Part shown: positions 11,636 to 23,406 of the stretch, piece after piece
Layout of the letters: the number at the start of each line of letters is the position of its first letter
How positions within the stretch are numbered: the stretch's first letter is position 1
Assembly (NCBI RefSeq): GCF_042477335.2
Contig: NC_091247.1
Coordinates: 12,811,001-12,875,000 of the forward strand
Direction of reading: 5' to 3'
Length of the DNA: 64,000 nucleotides
Origin: Ovis canadensis
Lineage: Eukaryota; Chordata; Mammalia; Artiodactyla; Bovidae
Translations under genes and position numbers: made by a program
The notes under the pieces: model-generated
The model's database searches: none
Told to the model about the DNA's origin: nothing
The model's input: only the letters and a program-made list of their open reading frames with translations

Positions 11636-13599
11636 CTTTCTGGGCCAGGAGCTCAGAGGCCCAGGGGTCACGGGCCACCCAGGCCCTGTTGCTTCCCTGG
11701 TCTCCTCCCCACAGCTCCCTGCTGAGAAGTGGATGCAAGCCAAGTTAGGGGTCCCAGGTCTGGTGCAGGGAAGAGTCCTGTGAACCGCTGCACTCTTGGC
11801 TGGCCAAGGAAGGACCATGTGCAGGGAGGATGAAGATTTAGGAAATTTTTAAATAGAGAAGGTAATAAAACATTGAGAAACCAAGACAGGTTTTTTGAGG
11901 AAGTCAGCCTTAAGAAACTAGCAAAATCTTAAGGACTAAGCTTTGAAGAATATACTTACCTTTTCACAATTTACAGAACCCTTAAGCAACACATCAGCCA
12001 AAGAATGGCAGAAACCTGAGGCCAGTCGTTAAGTCACTTGCTCACTTCTGTACAACAGTTTAAGAAGAGTGAGCTAGATTTATTCAACATAAATAACAAG
12101 ATTTAGTCAACATAAATAATTCTTAAAGCAATAAGTGAAAAAAGAAAGTTGCAAAATATATATAGTTTGTAATTTTACTTTTTATTTTCTGTGGCTGGAA
12201 GTGTTATATATAGAAGTGTTGTTTTAAAAGTGGAGAGGGAAGGAGATTCATTAAGGAAGAAACTGAGAATCAACTGACTGAATGGAAGGAGGCTGAGAAA
12301 GGGGGCTTTTACTTTATCTATATTCAAAAGTTTTTCCAGGAATGGTATATTTCTATAATGTTACTTACAGATTGTATAAACATGTTGTAAGTAAAAGAGT
12401 GAGCAGCTGGAGAATGTAGTGTCATGAAAGTTACCCAAAAGAAGAAAAGGATTGAGTTTTATAGAAAGGCTGTAGTATATTACAGTCTCTTTGAAAAATG
12501 GCATATGGTGTTAATGAAAGAGGAAGAAGGATTTCGAAGTAGTTGTGAGTGCTAAGTTGAAAGATAAGGGTACGTTTATCAGGTAGATGAGAAAACAGAC
12601 TGAAAGTTTTCCTTGTCAGTATCATTAGAGGCATTTGAGACAAGAAACGTGGATATTTTCACACTGTCCCTTGCTTGGCAGTGAACATTGTTCAACCTAA
12701 AATATTCACTGATCATTTTGGGTTACTCCTGTTTGAACAAAGGGAAATTTCAAATCAGCTGCAACATTTGTTATGGAAATGATTATAGAAGAATTGTGTA
12801 AATATAAACAAAGAGAAAGTGATTTTAAGTGAGATTATTCCTATTTCATTGATGTTTGGAAAGTGGGTCATTTAAAACTTGCTAAGAGAAACTCAGCAGT
12901 ATTCAGACTTAATCACAGTAACCCAGACAATAGTTGATAAGCACCTGAACTATGCCAGTGGTAGTACGCATATAGAGAATTTGGAAATCTTTCTTTGAAA
13001 AGAATCAGCAGAATGTGGTGACCAAGTCTCTCTAGTCTACCTAATCAGTTCTGTACTTTCAGTTCCTAGAAGGTATGCTATAATCTAGAATTATGTGAGT
13101 GATTTCTATGATAATAATGAATAATTGCTATTGTAGTTACAAGTTAACTATAGTTGGGGAGTCTAAAAATCAAATATATTCATAATTTTTATTTATTATG
13201 TTTTATGTTTTATTTATAAATGGCATTAAGTTTCATCCAACAAAGATGAATACACAAAAGATAGAAAAATAACATAAAGTTAAAATAGATGAGAAAGGTA
13301 AGACAAGGATAATACATAAATGGTTTACTATTAAAGCCCTCTAGACTTGACGCAAATTTGGCTTTAAGTTGTATTTTTTGTTTTTAAGCATAAGCCTTTT
13401 ATTGAAGCATAACTAACTATACAAAAGCATATCAATCATCAGGGTATAGTTGAATAGATATGAATGGAGATCACAGTTAATATTCATAAGATAAAACTTC
13501 AGCTAGCCTAGTTCTGTCATACGTGAATTTTGGCATCATGTCACTCAGGCATAATTTCTACCATTAACATTTAATACTTTACACCTTTCTTAAGTAAGC

Positions 13600-13745
13600 A
13601 AGTGATTTATGTTCACCAAGCATGAATTTCCTCATAAGCAAAGTGGAGATGACAATAATACTTACCTCATAGAAATTTTGAAGATTAAATGGGTCGATTT
13701 GGGTATACCTAGTACTCAGCAAGTGTTCAGTAAAGATTAGGCATC
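13600..13745 (-). mobile_element. MIR SINE
   Basis: Antisense MIR: 'tttcctcataagcaaagtgg', 'gatgacaataatacttacct', then 'gaagattaaatggg' and a cagtaaa-like end. Confidence 0.72.
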
Positions 13746-14429
13746 CTTTTTCTTATTTTTAAATAGAATTAAACTAGTTCATATGAAACAAATACTCCTT
13801 TTTATTTGAACTTTTTAAACTTTTGTTTAAAATTTCATTTTATGTTGTCAAGACTATTTTTTTGAAGCAAACCCTAGAAAGAAATTTCCCCCAGGGCACT
13901 CAAAAACAGTATTATGATAATGAAGGGCATCTCTACCATAGCTCAATAGTAACTTCATAGGGAGCATTAAGAGTTAGTTACAGTTTTTATTGAATGAGTT
14001 GTGTAAAAAATAACAGTTGGTTCTTGACCTCAAATAACTAACCTTCTGATGGAAAGAGAAACTAGTGACAGGAAACAATTAACGGATGAACTCTGTGGCC
14101 TGGAAATAAGAGTTTATTAAAGAGAGACAATAGAGTGGGCCACATTAAGGAAAACTTCTTAAAGGAGAAATAATTTTTCCTCACATTCTTGGACTACAGT
14201 AGACAAATCAAGCACGTCCCTGAGATAACCTGTCTGACTGCTCTTGTTGGTAAGTTGCTTGAGACTGATGAATAGGAGGTAAATGAAACTGTATTCCAAC
14301 TCCTGTCTTTGGAGCTTCAAGGAACAATGATCCCTGAGAGAGTTGCCTAAAGTAATTCGAGTGCTATCATGTTATAGATGGAAGCAATTAGTGCTTATTT
14401 TTCAGTGTTACTTGGAAAGTGCCATTGTT

Positions 14430-14770
14430 GTCATTCAGTTGCTCAGTCTTGTCCCATTCTTTGTGACCCCGTGGACTGCAGCACACCAGGCCTCCCTGTC
14501 CTTCACCATCTGCCGGAGCCTACTCAAACTCATGTCCATTGAGTCGATGATGCCATGCAACCGTCTCATCCTCTGTCACCTTGTTGTCCTCCTGCCCTTC
14601 TACCCTCAGGGTTTTTTCCAGTGAGTCAGCTTTTCTCATCAGGTGGCCAAAGTATGGCCATCAGTCCTTCTAGTGAATACTCAGGGTTCATTTCCTTCAG
14701 GATGGACTGGTTTGATCTTGCTGTTCAAGGGACTCTCAGGAGTCTTCTCCAGCACCACAGTTCAAAATGC
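14430..14770 (-). mobile_element. BovB LINE 3' end
   Basis: Reverse complement of BovB 3' sequence from 'cattcagttgctcagtcttg' to 'tcttctccagcaccacagttc', with an internal deletion near 14590-14660 relative to the other copies here. Confidence 0.88.
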
Positions 14771-15429
14771 TGACCTGTCACTAAATTCAGGACAAGCTAA
14801 ACCTCTAAGAAATAGTGCCCCTTTTGTTTGGCCATTTGAACAACAGTCATTTGTATAATTTCTGGTTATGAATTGGGACATTCACCACTGCCAGATCGAG
14901 TATGTCAAGCAACCATAATTGCTAAAATTGACCAGTGATGGATAATACTGTTGCGCCACTTTCTTTACTAATATATTCCCATGTCTCCGAGATTTTTCCT
15001 TTTCATCTGGTATTTACCATCTCTTCTCTGATGCTACATATGCTTCTCTGCATCCCTCCTCTCTCATCTTCATTGTGACTATAATTTTTCTGTACAGAGT
15101 GCCATACAAAGATGCTTGTAATTTATGTATAAATGTGTTTAAATATACCTGTGCCATACCAGTCCCCCCTCCTAAGTCTCACCTCTCTTTCAGTGATATT
15201 TTAATTCAGGTGAACTCCTAAGTTTAGAACCTTTGCATATTGCTTTTTTTCATTTTGTGTCTCCCACAAGTTTTTTTGAAATCTTTTTTTTTCTTTTCCT
15301 TTTCCTTGCTCCTTGTACCCATTCGTTTGTAGGCTCTCATAGCCTCAGACTTGTAATGCTTATGCAGACACTGCACTGGTCTTCCTAACAGCAAGTCTTC
15401 CTATTACTGTCAAATGAATCTTATAGGAT

Positions 15430-15850
15430 CGACAAATACAAACTGAGCACCTGCTATGTGTTTAGTATTATATTAGGTGATGGGTATATACACCAGTTTG
15501 AACAGAATAGGGTTTGCCAGTAATGTGGACGCGTTACTGCTGAATTTGAAACCAAAGGGAAGAGTGTTTCACCCCAGAAGATGCAGATTCCCAGCATTAG
15601 CCCTATTGAATGGGGCAGAGACTATTCTCTCTAATGCCATGAAGCTTGCAGTTTGAAGGGTATTACTGTTAGTATTTTGAGGTTATAGTTTCAGTAGAGA
15701 GAACTGTTCTGATCTAAGGGGTTAGGGAAGGGCCTCAGAGGAAATAAGAGAGTGAGAATTGGCTGGGAATAGTATTCTGGACTAAAGAAACACCTGTAGT
15801 AAGGCTTGGAGGCAGTAGAGTGCTATTATGAAGTAGGCGCTGAGCATTGT
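15430..15850 (-). mobile_element. L2 LINE fragment
   Basis: It begins 'aactgagcacctgctatgtg', the usual antisense L2 3' end, and continues with 'gggcctcagaggaaataag...ggcttggaggcagtagagtg'-type text. It is strongly diverged and the middle part is uncertain. Confidence 0.5.
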
Positions 15851-16389
15851 GAGTGAGACCTGTATTCTGCTGTCACAAGCTCGTACTCTGTGGGCCTTTG
15901 TAACTCACTGTTCTAGAACATAAAACTTTAAAGATTGGGCTTCAGGAGCCAGATGTCACTAGGAACTGTTGCTCATGATTCTCAACTATGGAGTTGATGG
16001 AGACACAAAGTTCGAGGTGAACTTACTGATGTACTGAAATTGTGGAGCTACTTCTCACAGGTAGATCTTATATACCCACTGATCTCACAGAAGATTGGTA
16101 TATAGACAAGGTGTGAGTTTATTTTTACTATGACTGGTGGGCTGTCATTGTAAAAATAATATGTTGACGATGTCTTGTTGACATGGCTAACTCATCCTTC
16201 CCTTTAGAGTGACACACGGGAAGCAAAGTAAGAGTATGGAATTAGAACATGGGGACTTTCTCCAAAGACATTGCTTTATAACAGGACAAATATGCAGTTT
16301 TTACAAAGCAACCGTCTCCATGGTTGGTTGGTTTTTGCCAGTGTTTACCATAATTATTATTAAATTTACTTGATCAGTTTATATTGGAG

Positions 16390-16620
16390 AGGTTAGTCTT
16401 CATCCAGATGACAGGAGGTCGCAAAAGGATTTTAGGCAGGGGTTGGATATAAACAGATCTATGTTTTTGAAAGATGACGTGTGGTGATGTAGGAGTTGGT
16501 TTAGAGGTAATAGAAGCTGGAACCAATGGGCATTTATGAATGAATTTGAGTAGTCCAGTTGATGAGTAATGATGGATGAATGGGGATAAAGAAGAAAGAA
16601 TAGCACCTAGTAGGGATTAA
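16390..16620 (-). mobile_element. L2 LINE fragment
   Basis: Antisense L2-like text ('aaaaggattttaggcagggg', 'gtagtccagttgatgagtaatgatgg'). The call rests on similarity to the clearer L2 copies at 44090-48400. Confidence 0.45.
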
Positions 16621-17361
16621 CTAGATCCACTGTACTTTTACTCAGATTCCCACCAAGTGACTCATCTTGTTTTTCTATATCAAATATTTACTTCATATAT
16701 CAACAAATGTTTCTTAGGAAAGACTGTCCAAAATGCAAAGAGCAAAGACTTGTGCCTTTGACACTGTCTAAAAGTTGTCCTTTTAAACATGTGACTTTCA
16801 TTGTATTGCAAAAATACTTGTATGAGTAAATTCACATCAGTTTAGACAGAAGAGGGTTTACCCAGGAATGGGACAAGCAGTGCCATTACAGTAAAATTCA
16901 AAGCAAAGGAAAATAGTGTTTTGTCTTTGAAGAAGGAGGTTCATAGTATCATGCAAAATAAAATTGTCACTTCTTATTACTGTATTACTTGATGGATGTT
17001 TTAGGAAGTTCATGAAACCTGACAGAATTCTGATTTGAGAAGCAAAAGAATACACTTGGAATAACTCAAGCACTGTTCTTGTATTAAGCATCTTAAAAAG
17101 CTGAATGAATGCCAAGCTATTTCCGCTAATATAAGCCCACTCCTTTAGATGCAACTGACATTTGATGTTGGTGAGGAGTCATTTTTAACAGCCTTCAAAA
17201 GCTGTTATACTAGCTTCCTCTTTCAAGGGAAATTTCATTCAGATACATATGAACAGGTATGACAACAGATTTGTTTTTGGAAGGAAAATCCAGGTTTTCT
17301 TAATTGTTTGAATTTTCTTCAATTCATCCTTTTTACATTTCTGTTCTTTAGGTCTGCCAAA

Positions 17362-18687
17362 ATGTCTGAAAGATCAGATCTCCTTCACTTCAAGTTTGAA
17401 AATTATGGAGATTCAATGTTACAAAAAATGAACAAATTAAGAGAAGAGAATAAATTTTGTGATGTTACAGTTCTCATAGATGATATTGAGGTACAGGGGC
17501 ATAAAATTGTGTTTGCTGCAGGTTCCCCCTTCTTAAGAGACCAGTTTTTACTGAACGATTCGAGAGAGGTGAAAATCTCCATATTGCAGAGTTCCGAAGT
17601 GGGGAGACAATTGCTCTTGTCGTGTTATAGTGGTGTGCTGGAATTCCCTGAGATGGAACTGGTCAATTACTTGACCGCTGCGAGTTTTCTTCAGATGAGT
17701 CACATTGTAGAACGGTGCACACAGGCCTTGTGGAAATTTATAAAGCCAAAACAGCCAATGGAAAGTAAAGAGGGATGTGAACCACAGAGTGCTTCTCCCC
17801 AGTCGAAAGAACACCAGGGGGATGCCAGAGGCTCCCCAAAGCAGGACTCACCTTGTATTCACCCATCTGAAGACAGTATGGATATAGAGGACAGTGATAT
17901 TCAGATCGTTAAGGTAGAATCTATTGGGGATGTATCAGAGGTTAGAAGTAAAAAAGATCAGAACCAGTTTATTTCTTCTGAACCCACTGCTTTACATTCA
18001 TCCGAGCCCCAGCACTCTCTGATAAATTCAACTGTGGAAAACAGAGTAAGTGAAATAGAGCAAAACCATCTCCACAATTATGCCCTCTCTTACACAGGCA
18101 GTGATAACATCATCATGGCCGCGAAAGATGTCTTTGGGCCTAATATTCGAGGTGTAGACAAAGGCCTGCAGTGGCATCACCAGTGCCCAAAGTGTACCAG
18201 GGTGTTTCGTCACCTGGAGAACTACGCCAACCATTTAAAAATGCACAAACTCTTTATGTGTCTACTCTGCGGCAAGACTTTTACTCAGAAAGGCAACCTT
18301 CATCGACACATGCGTGTGCATGCCGGCATTAAACCTTTCCAGTGTAAAATCTGTGGGAAAACCTTTTCTCAGAAGTGTTCCTTACAGGATCATCTTAACC
18401 TTCACAGTGGAGATAAGCCCCATAAGTGTAACTATTGTGACATGGTTTTTGCACATAAGCCAGTTTTGAGGAAGCACCTTAAACAGCTGCATGGCAAAAA
18501 CAGCTTTGATAATGCCAATGAAAGAAATGTGCAAGACCTCACTGTGGACTTTGATTCTTTTGCGTGTACAACAGTCACAGACTCTAAAGGGTGTCAGCCG
18601 CAGCCTGATGCAACACAGGTCCTGGATGCAGGTAAACTGGCCCAAGCTGTCCTGAACTTAAGGAACGATAGCACTTGCGTGAATTAA
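17362..18687 (+). CDS. ZBTB26: Zinc finger and BTB domain-containing protein 26
   Basis: Encodes 441 residues, matching the recalled ZBTB26 sequence almost throughout. An N-terminal BTB/POZ domain spans about residues 33-121 (dimerisation and co-repressor contact in this family). An acidic, serine-rich linker follows, then four C2H2 zinc fingers at about 275-295, 300-320, 328-348 and 356-377, so a sequence-specific nuclear DNA-binding role is expected. Its targets are not evident. I chose the ATG at 17362 because the acceptor AG lies at 17350-17351 and the context (aaaATG) is good; an upstream in-frame ATG at 17308 lies in the intron. All coding sequence is in one exon. Fingers 1 and 2 are joined by an unusually short linker (KLFM). 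The nearest paralogue is ZBTB6, 7.9 kb downstream on the same strand. No frameshift or missing zinc ligand is seen. Confidence 0.97.
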   Translation: MSERSDLLHFKFENYGDSMLQKMNKLREENKFCDVTVLIDDIEVQGHKIVFAAGSPFLRDQFLLNDSREVKISILQSSEVGRQLLLSCYSGVLEFPEMELVNYLTAASFLQMSHIVERCTQALWKFIKPKQPMESKEGCEPQSASPQSKEHQGDARGSPKQDSPCIHPSEDSMDIEDSDIQIVKVESIGDVSEVRSKKDQNQFISSEPTALHSSEPQHSLINSTVENRVSEIEQNHLHNYALSYTGSDNIIMAAKDVFGPNIRGVDKGLQWHHQCPKCTRVFRHLENYANHLKMHKLFMCLLCGKTFTQKGNLHRHMRVHAGIKPFQCKICGKTFSQKCSLQDHLNLHSGDKPHKCNYCDMVFAHKPVLRKHLKQLHGKNSFDNANERNVQDLTVDFDSFACTTVTDSKGCQPQPDATQVLDAGKLAQAVLNLRNDSTCVN

Positions 18688-20824
18688 ATAGGGCCTTTGT
18701 GCTCCTAACTAGAACTGACTACAAACGTGGCAATAGTCTGAGTCTTCTTAGGAGTCATTTCGCTAATTTGACGTCTCCAGATCCTCTGTGCAGGTCGTAG
18801 GGGTGAGTCAAAGCACTAACAGACCAGGCAACTTGCCACTTGGAGTGGTCTTGCCTGCCTTTTGCCCTTTCCCATGTTCTGTTTTGAATTATTTATCCTG
18901 TGATGTCTGTTTTCCTTTCCCAAGGAGTACTCCATTTGTCTACCTAACATCAACTTGTGTCTTAGACTGACACTATTTTAGACTTTCCACTGGGCACATT
19001 CTGAAGGTACCAAGAAGTTAATAACATCACCTCCACTCCACCAATAGATGCTATGCTAAGAGAAGCAAGTAATCTTTTTCTTTGGTAGGAAATAAGCTGA
19101 GATATAAGGTGATACTGCTATCAGCCTGAATATGTGATAGAACTTCTAGTTCTATCAGAACCACTGATAATTCATCTATGTCTGATAAATGAATGAATCT
19201 ACTTATCCTGGAGCTGGCTATAAAGAAGTATTTTAGATTATTCTGTACTGTTTTCAACAGTTTATGGGCCAGCTTCATGTGATTGAAGTTGACATAGACC
19301 AGAGTACAGTATTTCCCTTAATACCTGCAGATAGGAATCATCATTGAGGAGCATAACCAACAAAGGGTAGTAGTTGTACAACAGTACTGATTTGGGAGGT
19401 CTTCTCCCGAAAGAAGTCAAATGCTTATAATTATTCTGTAGCTTACTTGGTGATGCTTTTGGAATCAGGATTGCTCCAGGTACACTTTAAGTGTGCTAAC
19501 ATATAAGGGTCTCTCTAAAAAGGGGCTATCTGGAGTCAGTCTCTAGAATTTGTTATAGAAGTTTGCTATTGCTAAGGTGAGTTTGGCCTTCAGAGTTTTG
19601 TCCAGTATATTGTAATAGTCTTTGAATTCTCATTTCCTTGTGTACCTTAATTTCTAAAGTGGATGAAAAAAGTGGGTCACAGAAGGAGCAGTCAGAGTTT
19701 TGCATTTAGTTGTTCCTATAATGGTACACAGTCCCACCTCATCCCCTTTGACAGATCAAATACAAAGTTGACTTTCAGTTATGGAAAAACAAAACAACTG
19801 TTTTTCCTAAACACATGTTCAGAAATAAAATTTTGAGTCTTACTCGTTTCTGAACCATGAGTTAGATTTAGATAATAGGAGTGTTTGAGTCCATAGAGAA
19901 TCTTAAGAAATCATTTAGCCTGCCTCTCTTTTTTTAAGTTGGGGTATCCAAAGCCCAAAGAGGTAGCCTGGCCAAGGTTGGCCACAGTAGACTAAGTAGG
20001 CTAAATATGAGCTAAGGTCTCCTCACTTCTCACTGTCCCTTGGCTTAAAAAGATTTAGTACATGATCAAGAATACTTTAGCAAAAAGTTCCTAGTTTGTG
20101 CTTTCCCTCTGTGCATCCCTGTTTGCTTTCTAAGACAGCCTCGATTTTGCAAACAGAACAGTCATAGAAGGATTTATTTTTGTAAGGTAATTATTTTTTG
20201 GTTAGGATGAATATTACATTCTTCCTAAGCAAGCAACTGATTTGCTGGGTGTTGATTAGGAATAGAAAGGACAAGTAACAACGTGAGAAGGATCCAAATG
20301 TGAAACTAATTTTGTCTGGAAACAGTGTATAGTTTCCATCAGGATTTCCTGGTTTTTGTTTCCGAGCTGTGAGAGTCCATGTATAGATGAACCAAAAATT
20401 AATTTTGAGTAGTCAGAGGGTATTCTTAAAGTTGTTATAATTTGATGCATTTACATGTGAATCTGATTTGAAGTATAATTTCTACCATTTGTTAAAAGGT
20501 TTTAAATGAGAATAAAATGGAGTGGTAAGACTAATAGGTATCTTATGCCTAATGTCACTCATTATATGATCTAATGATGCTACCTAGCATTCTGGTTTTT
20601 ATATGATCCAGCCAAAGAGTACCAATTCTATGCAATAGTGAGACACTAATATGTTAACCAATGTTTCACTCTTTTCTCTAAACATCATTTTATCACAGGG
20701 AACTTTCAAGTTGGGGGTGCTTTCTTTGCGTAAATTCATGTCTTGTTTTGTTACAGAGTTGAAGACTAAAAGGCATGGCTTCAAATAAAATTGGTCTCTT
20801 TGGTTGGAGACTATTTCTGGATTC

Positions 20825-20960
20825 ATTCAGGCATTCAGGAGACATTTATTGAACACATATTGTTGTTAGGCACTATGCTAGATACTGAGAATTTGAAGAT
20901 AAGATTGTTACGGTCTCTGCCCTCACAGAGCTTACAGTCTCATGTAGTCTTAGTGAGATA
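20825..20960 (-). mobile_element. L2 LINE 3' fragment
   Basis: Typical antisense L2 3' end: 'gacatttattgaacacatat', 'taggcactatgctagatact', 'ctgccctcacagagcttaca'. Confidence 0.7.
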
Positions 20961-21669
20961 AGGTATCAATTTGGTTTTATCCTAGGAAGAATAAAGAAAA
21001 CTGCCTTGCTTTCTTTGATCACTTAAAATCAGCCTCTTTATGGTTTTATATGAGTAAAACTTGTAGTTCTCACCTTTTTCAATTGCAAACCACTGAAGTG
21101 GTTTACAGTCTCCCCTATTTCTTGGCTGGAGAGATGTTCTGTTTCTGTGAGACATTTTCTTAATTTTGGTGGTACTTGACTTTTTGTTTATACATGTTTC
21201 TTAGATTATATGCAAAGTGATCAATTTACTGATATCGAATATGTTTTACAGAGGAAGATGACTTTCAAAACTAGTTGTATTCTTGTAGTGGAGGAAGATT
21301 TTTTAAAGCCTTAGACATTCAGCATTTGTGTTTTATGGATCCCCAGGATAACTAAAAATGAGAGGGTTCTGTTTTCCTTTGTTTGGTTTTTTAAAAAATC
21401 ACTGTGTCACAGTTATTTATTTATTATTTAATTTTAAAGGCAAACTCCAAACTGAAGTGGCTCTGAGGTAAATCAGATGTGGTTTTAATTTGTTTTAGTT
21501 TATTAGAAGATCTATAAATGGAGAGTGATCACCATCACTACTTCTAAAATAATATCCTAAACAAACAACCCAGAACATTTTATTTCAGCTGGTGAATAGC
21601 TGTTCTAAATCTGTTGTATGTTAGACATACTGTGAACTACCTCTTCACTTATTATGGGGAAGTTTCCTT

Positions 21670-21675
21670 AATAAA
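21670..21675 (+). terminator. ZBTB26: Candidate ZBTB26 polyadenylation signal
   Basis: Canonical AATAAA followed about 25 bases later by a GT-rich element. It is preferred over earlier AATAAA at 19824 and 20511 on downstream context only. Confidence 0.4.
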
Positions 21676-21929
21676 AGTGTGACAATTTAAAGCTCTGGTG
21701 TCAGTGGTTTATTTTCTCTCTTTCCCTCCTGTTTCCCATTCCAATTGCTTGAATTTGAACACAGGAATGCTTTCTCACTCTTATTCTTGAAAAGACATGT
21801 TTATCAAACATGCTGAGCTTGGCTTCAGAAGCAAATCTGGGCTAACAAAAAATTGTTATCAGGGTCAATTACTTCTTCCTGTACTGTTGATTGAGGGGAT
21901 GGAGCAACTGCTTTTAAGAATTGGTTGAG

Positions 21930-22015
21930 ATGTTTCCTTCATTTAGCAAATACTTGATTCCTACTAAGTGCTAGACTTCCAGGAATGCAAAGATCAGTAA
22001 GTCACTGTCCTAAAT
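21930..22015 (-). mobile_element. L2 LINE 3' fragment
   Basis: Short antisense L2 3' end: 'catttagcaaatacttgattcc', then 'actaagtgctagacttccagg'. Confidence 0.5.
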
Positions 22016-22023
22016 ACCGCTGC

Positions 22024-22152
22024 CTAAAATGGCAACCCACTCCAGTGTTCTTGCCTGGAGAATCCCAGGGACCAGGGAGCCTGGTGGGCTGCTGTCTATG
22101 GGGTCACACAGAGTTGGACACGACTGAAGCGACTTAGCAGCAGCAGCAGCAG
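22024..22152 (+). mobile_element. Bov-A2 right half
   Basis: The second half of Bov-A2, from 'aatggcaacccactccagtg' to the AGC-repeat tail at about 22135-22152. The first half is absent. Confidence 0.88.
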
Positions 22153-22455
22153 GTGGGACATAGATTTTAATACAGGTATGATAATTACAGTCATTAAGGC
22201 AGCCAAAGGGTTTACTGGTTCCCCAAGTGGGAGCAAAGTAATTCATGGGCAATTAAAGATGGCTTTAGGGATGATGTGATTTATGAACGATGAATGGGAT
22301 TTTGAAGGATGAGTGGTAGTGTTACTCCATGCACCGTGGAGAAGCCAGACAATACCAAAATGTTGGGAGTTTGGAACAGAGAAAAGTTTATTGCAGGGCC
22401 ATGCAAAGAGGTGGGTGACTCATGCCTTAAAACCCCCAAACTCCCCCAAAGTAAA

Positions 22456-22737
22456 AGTTGCTCAGTCGTGTCCCAAGTTTTTGTGACCCCATGGGCTGTA
22501 GCCCACCAGGCTCCTCTGTCCATGGAATTCTCCATGCCAGAATACTGGGGTGGGTTGCCATTCCATTCTCCATGCCAGAATACTGGGGTGGGTTGCCATT
22601 CCATTCTCCATGCCAGAATACTGGGGTGGGTTGCCATTCCATTCTCCAGGGGATCTTTCCAACCTAGGGACTAAACTCAGGTCTCCCATATTACAGACGG
22701 ATTCTTTACCAGCTGACCCATCAGGGAAACTCCCCAA
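22456..22737 (-). mobile_element. Bov-tA SINE with internal tandem repeat
   Basis: Minus-strand Bov-tA from 'gttgctcagtcgtgtcccaa' to 'gacccatcagggaaactccc'. Its central segment has been triplicated (22527-22640). It inserted between the TATA box and the poly-A signal of the LTR. Confidence 0.87.
22527..22640. repeat. Three exact 38-bp tandem copies inside a SINE
   Basis: Units at 22527-22564, 22565-22602 and 22603-22640 are identical, each beginning 'attctccatgccagaatact' and ending 'gccattcc'. A normal SINE has one such unit followed by 'attctccagg', which is seen here at 22641. Confidence 0.95.
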
Positions 22738-23147
22738 AAGCTTTCAGCAAAGCCCTTTTATAGGAAAGGTGAGAGAGGCACAACGTTAGTTGTTGCAGAC
22801 TTCCTGGTGTATTTGTTCTGGAGGTCTGGTCATGGTCAGGTATCAATGTTCCTGTAAATCTCCACCAGGGAAATATTCTCTATTCTGACAAGAAAGGGCA
22901 AGGTCCCAAGGCACAACTTTCACAATCTGAGGACCAAGTCCTGGCTAGAGAGGCAGATTTCAGTTGTCTGCTCCCTCAGAGCCAGGTCCCCAGACCCTGT
23001 CCAGTTCTCATCCCTAAGGCAGCCAGGCACCCAACCCAAATGCCCCTCAGGCTCCTCACCCCACCCCACCCCCAGGTCGGGGGTTCTAGGGAGGAGCATT
23101 GCCCTGCACAGACCAATTGCTGAACAACCATTAACGGTCTGGTAACA

Positions 23148-23406
23148 AGCTGAAACTCCTGTACTTTGGCCAGCTCATGCGAAGAGTTGACTCATTGGAA
23201 AAGTCTCTGATGCTGGGAGGAATTGGGGGCAGGAGGAGAAGGGGACGACAGAGGATGAGATGGCTGGATGGCATCACTGACTCGATGGACGCGAGTCTGA
23301 GTGAACTCCGGGAGTTGGTGATGGACAGGGAGGCCTGGCGTGCTGCGATTGATGGGGTCGCAAAGAGTCGGACACGACTGAGCGACTGAATTGAACTGAA
23401 CTGAAC
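23148..23406 (+). mobile_element. BovB LINE 3' end
   Basis: Well preserved sense-strand BovB 3' end from 'ctgaaactcctgtactttgg' to the 'gaattgaactgaactgaac' tail. It interrupts the LTR. Confidence 0.92.

Larger units (their letters stand above)
6990..17351 (+). other. ZBTB26: ZBTB26 intron 1 (inferred)
   Basis: Inferred from the donor at 6990 and the pyrimidine-rich acceptor ending at 17351. It holds L2, MIR, BovB and SINE copies listed separately. The stretches 11840-13590, 13750-14420, 14780-15420 and 16630-17340 are AT-rich with no gene or repeat I can name. A GC-rich patch at about 11640-11840 is also unassigned. Confidence 0.55.
18688..21695 (+). other. ZBTB26: ZBTB26 3' UTR (inferred extent)
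   Basis: The stretch after the stop is AT-rich and carries little young repeat, as expected for a long 3' UTR. Possible polyadenylation signals AATAAA lie at 19824, 20511 and 21670. The last has a GT-rich stretch just downstream ('ctggtgtcagtggttt') and is my preferred end. An L2 remnant lies at 20825-20960. The extent is inference only. Confidence 0.4.

Noticed and set aside
17308-17361. Longer ZBTB26 start at an upstream in-frame ATG
   Set aside because: The added 18 residues come from the polypyrimidine tract and acceptor of the intron; the known protein starts at 17362.
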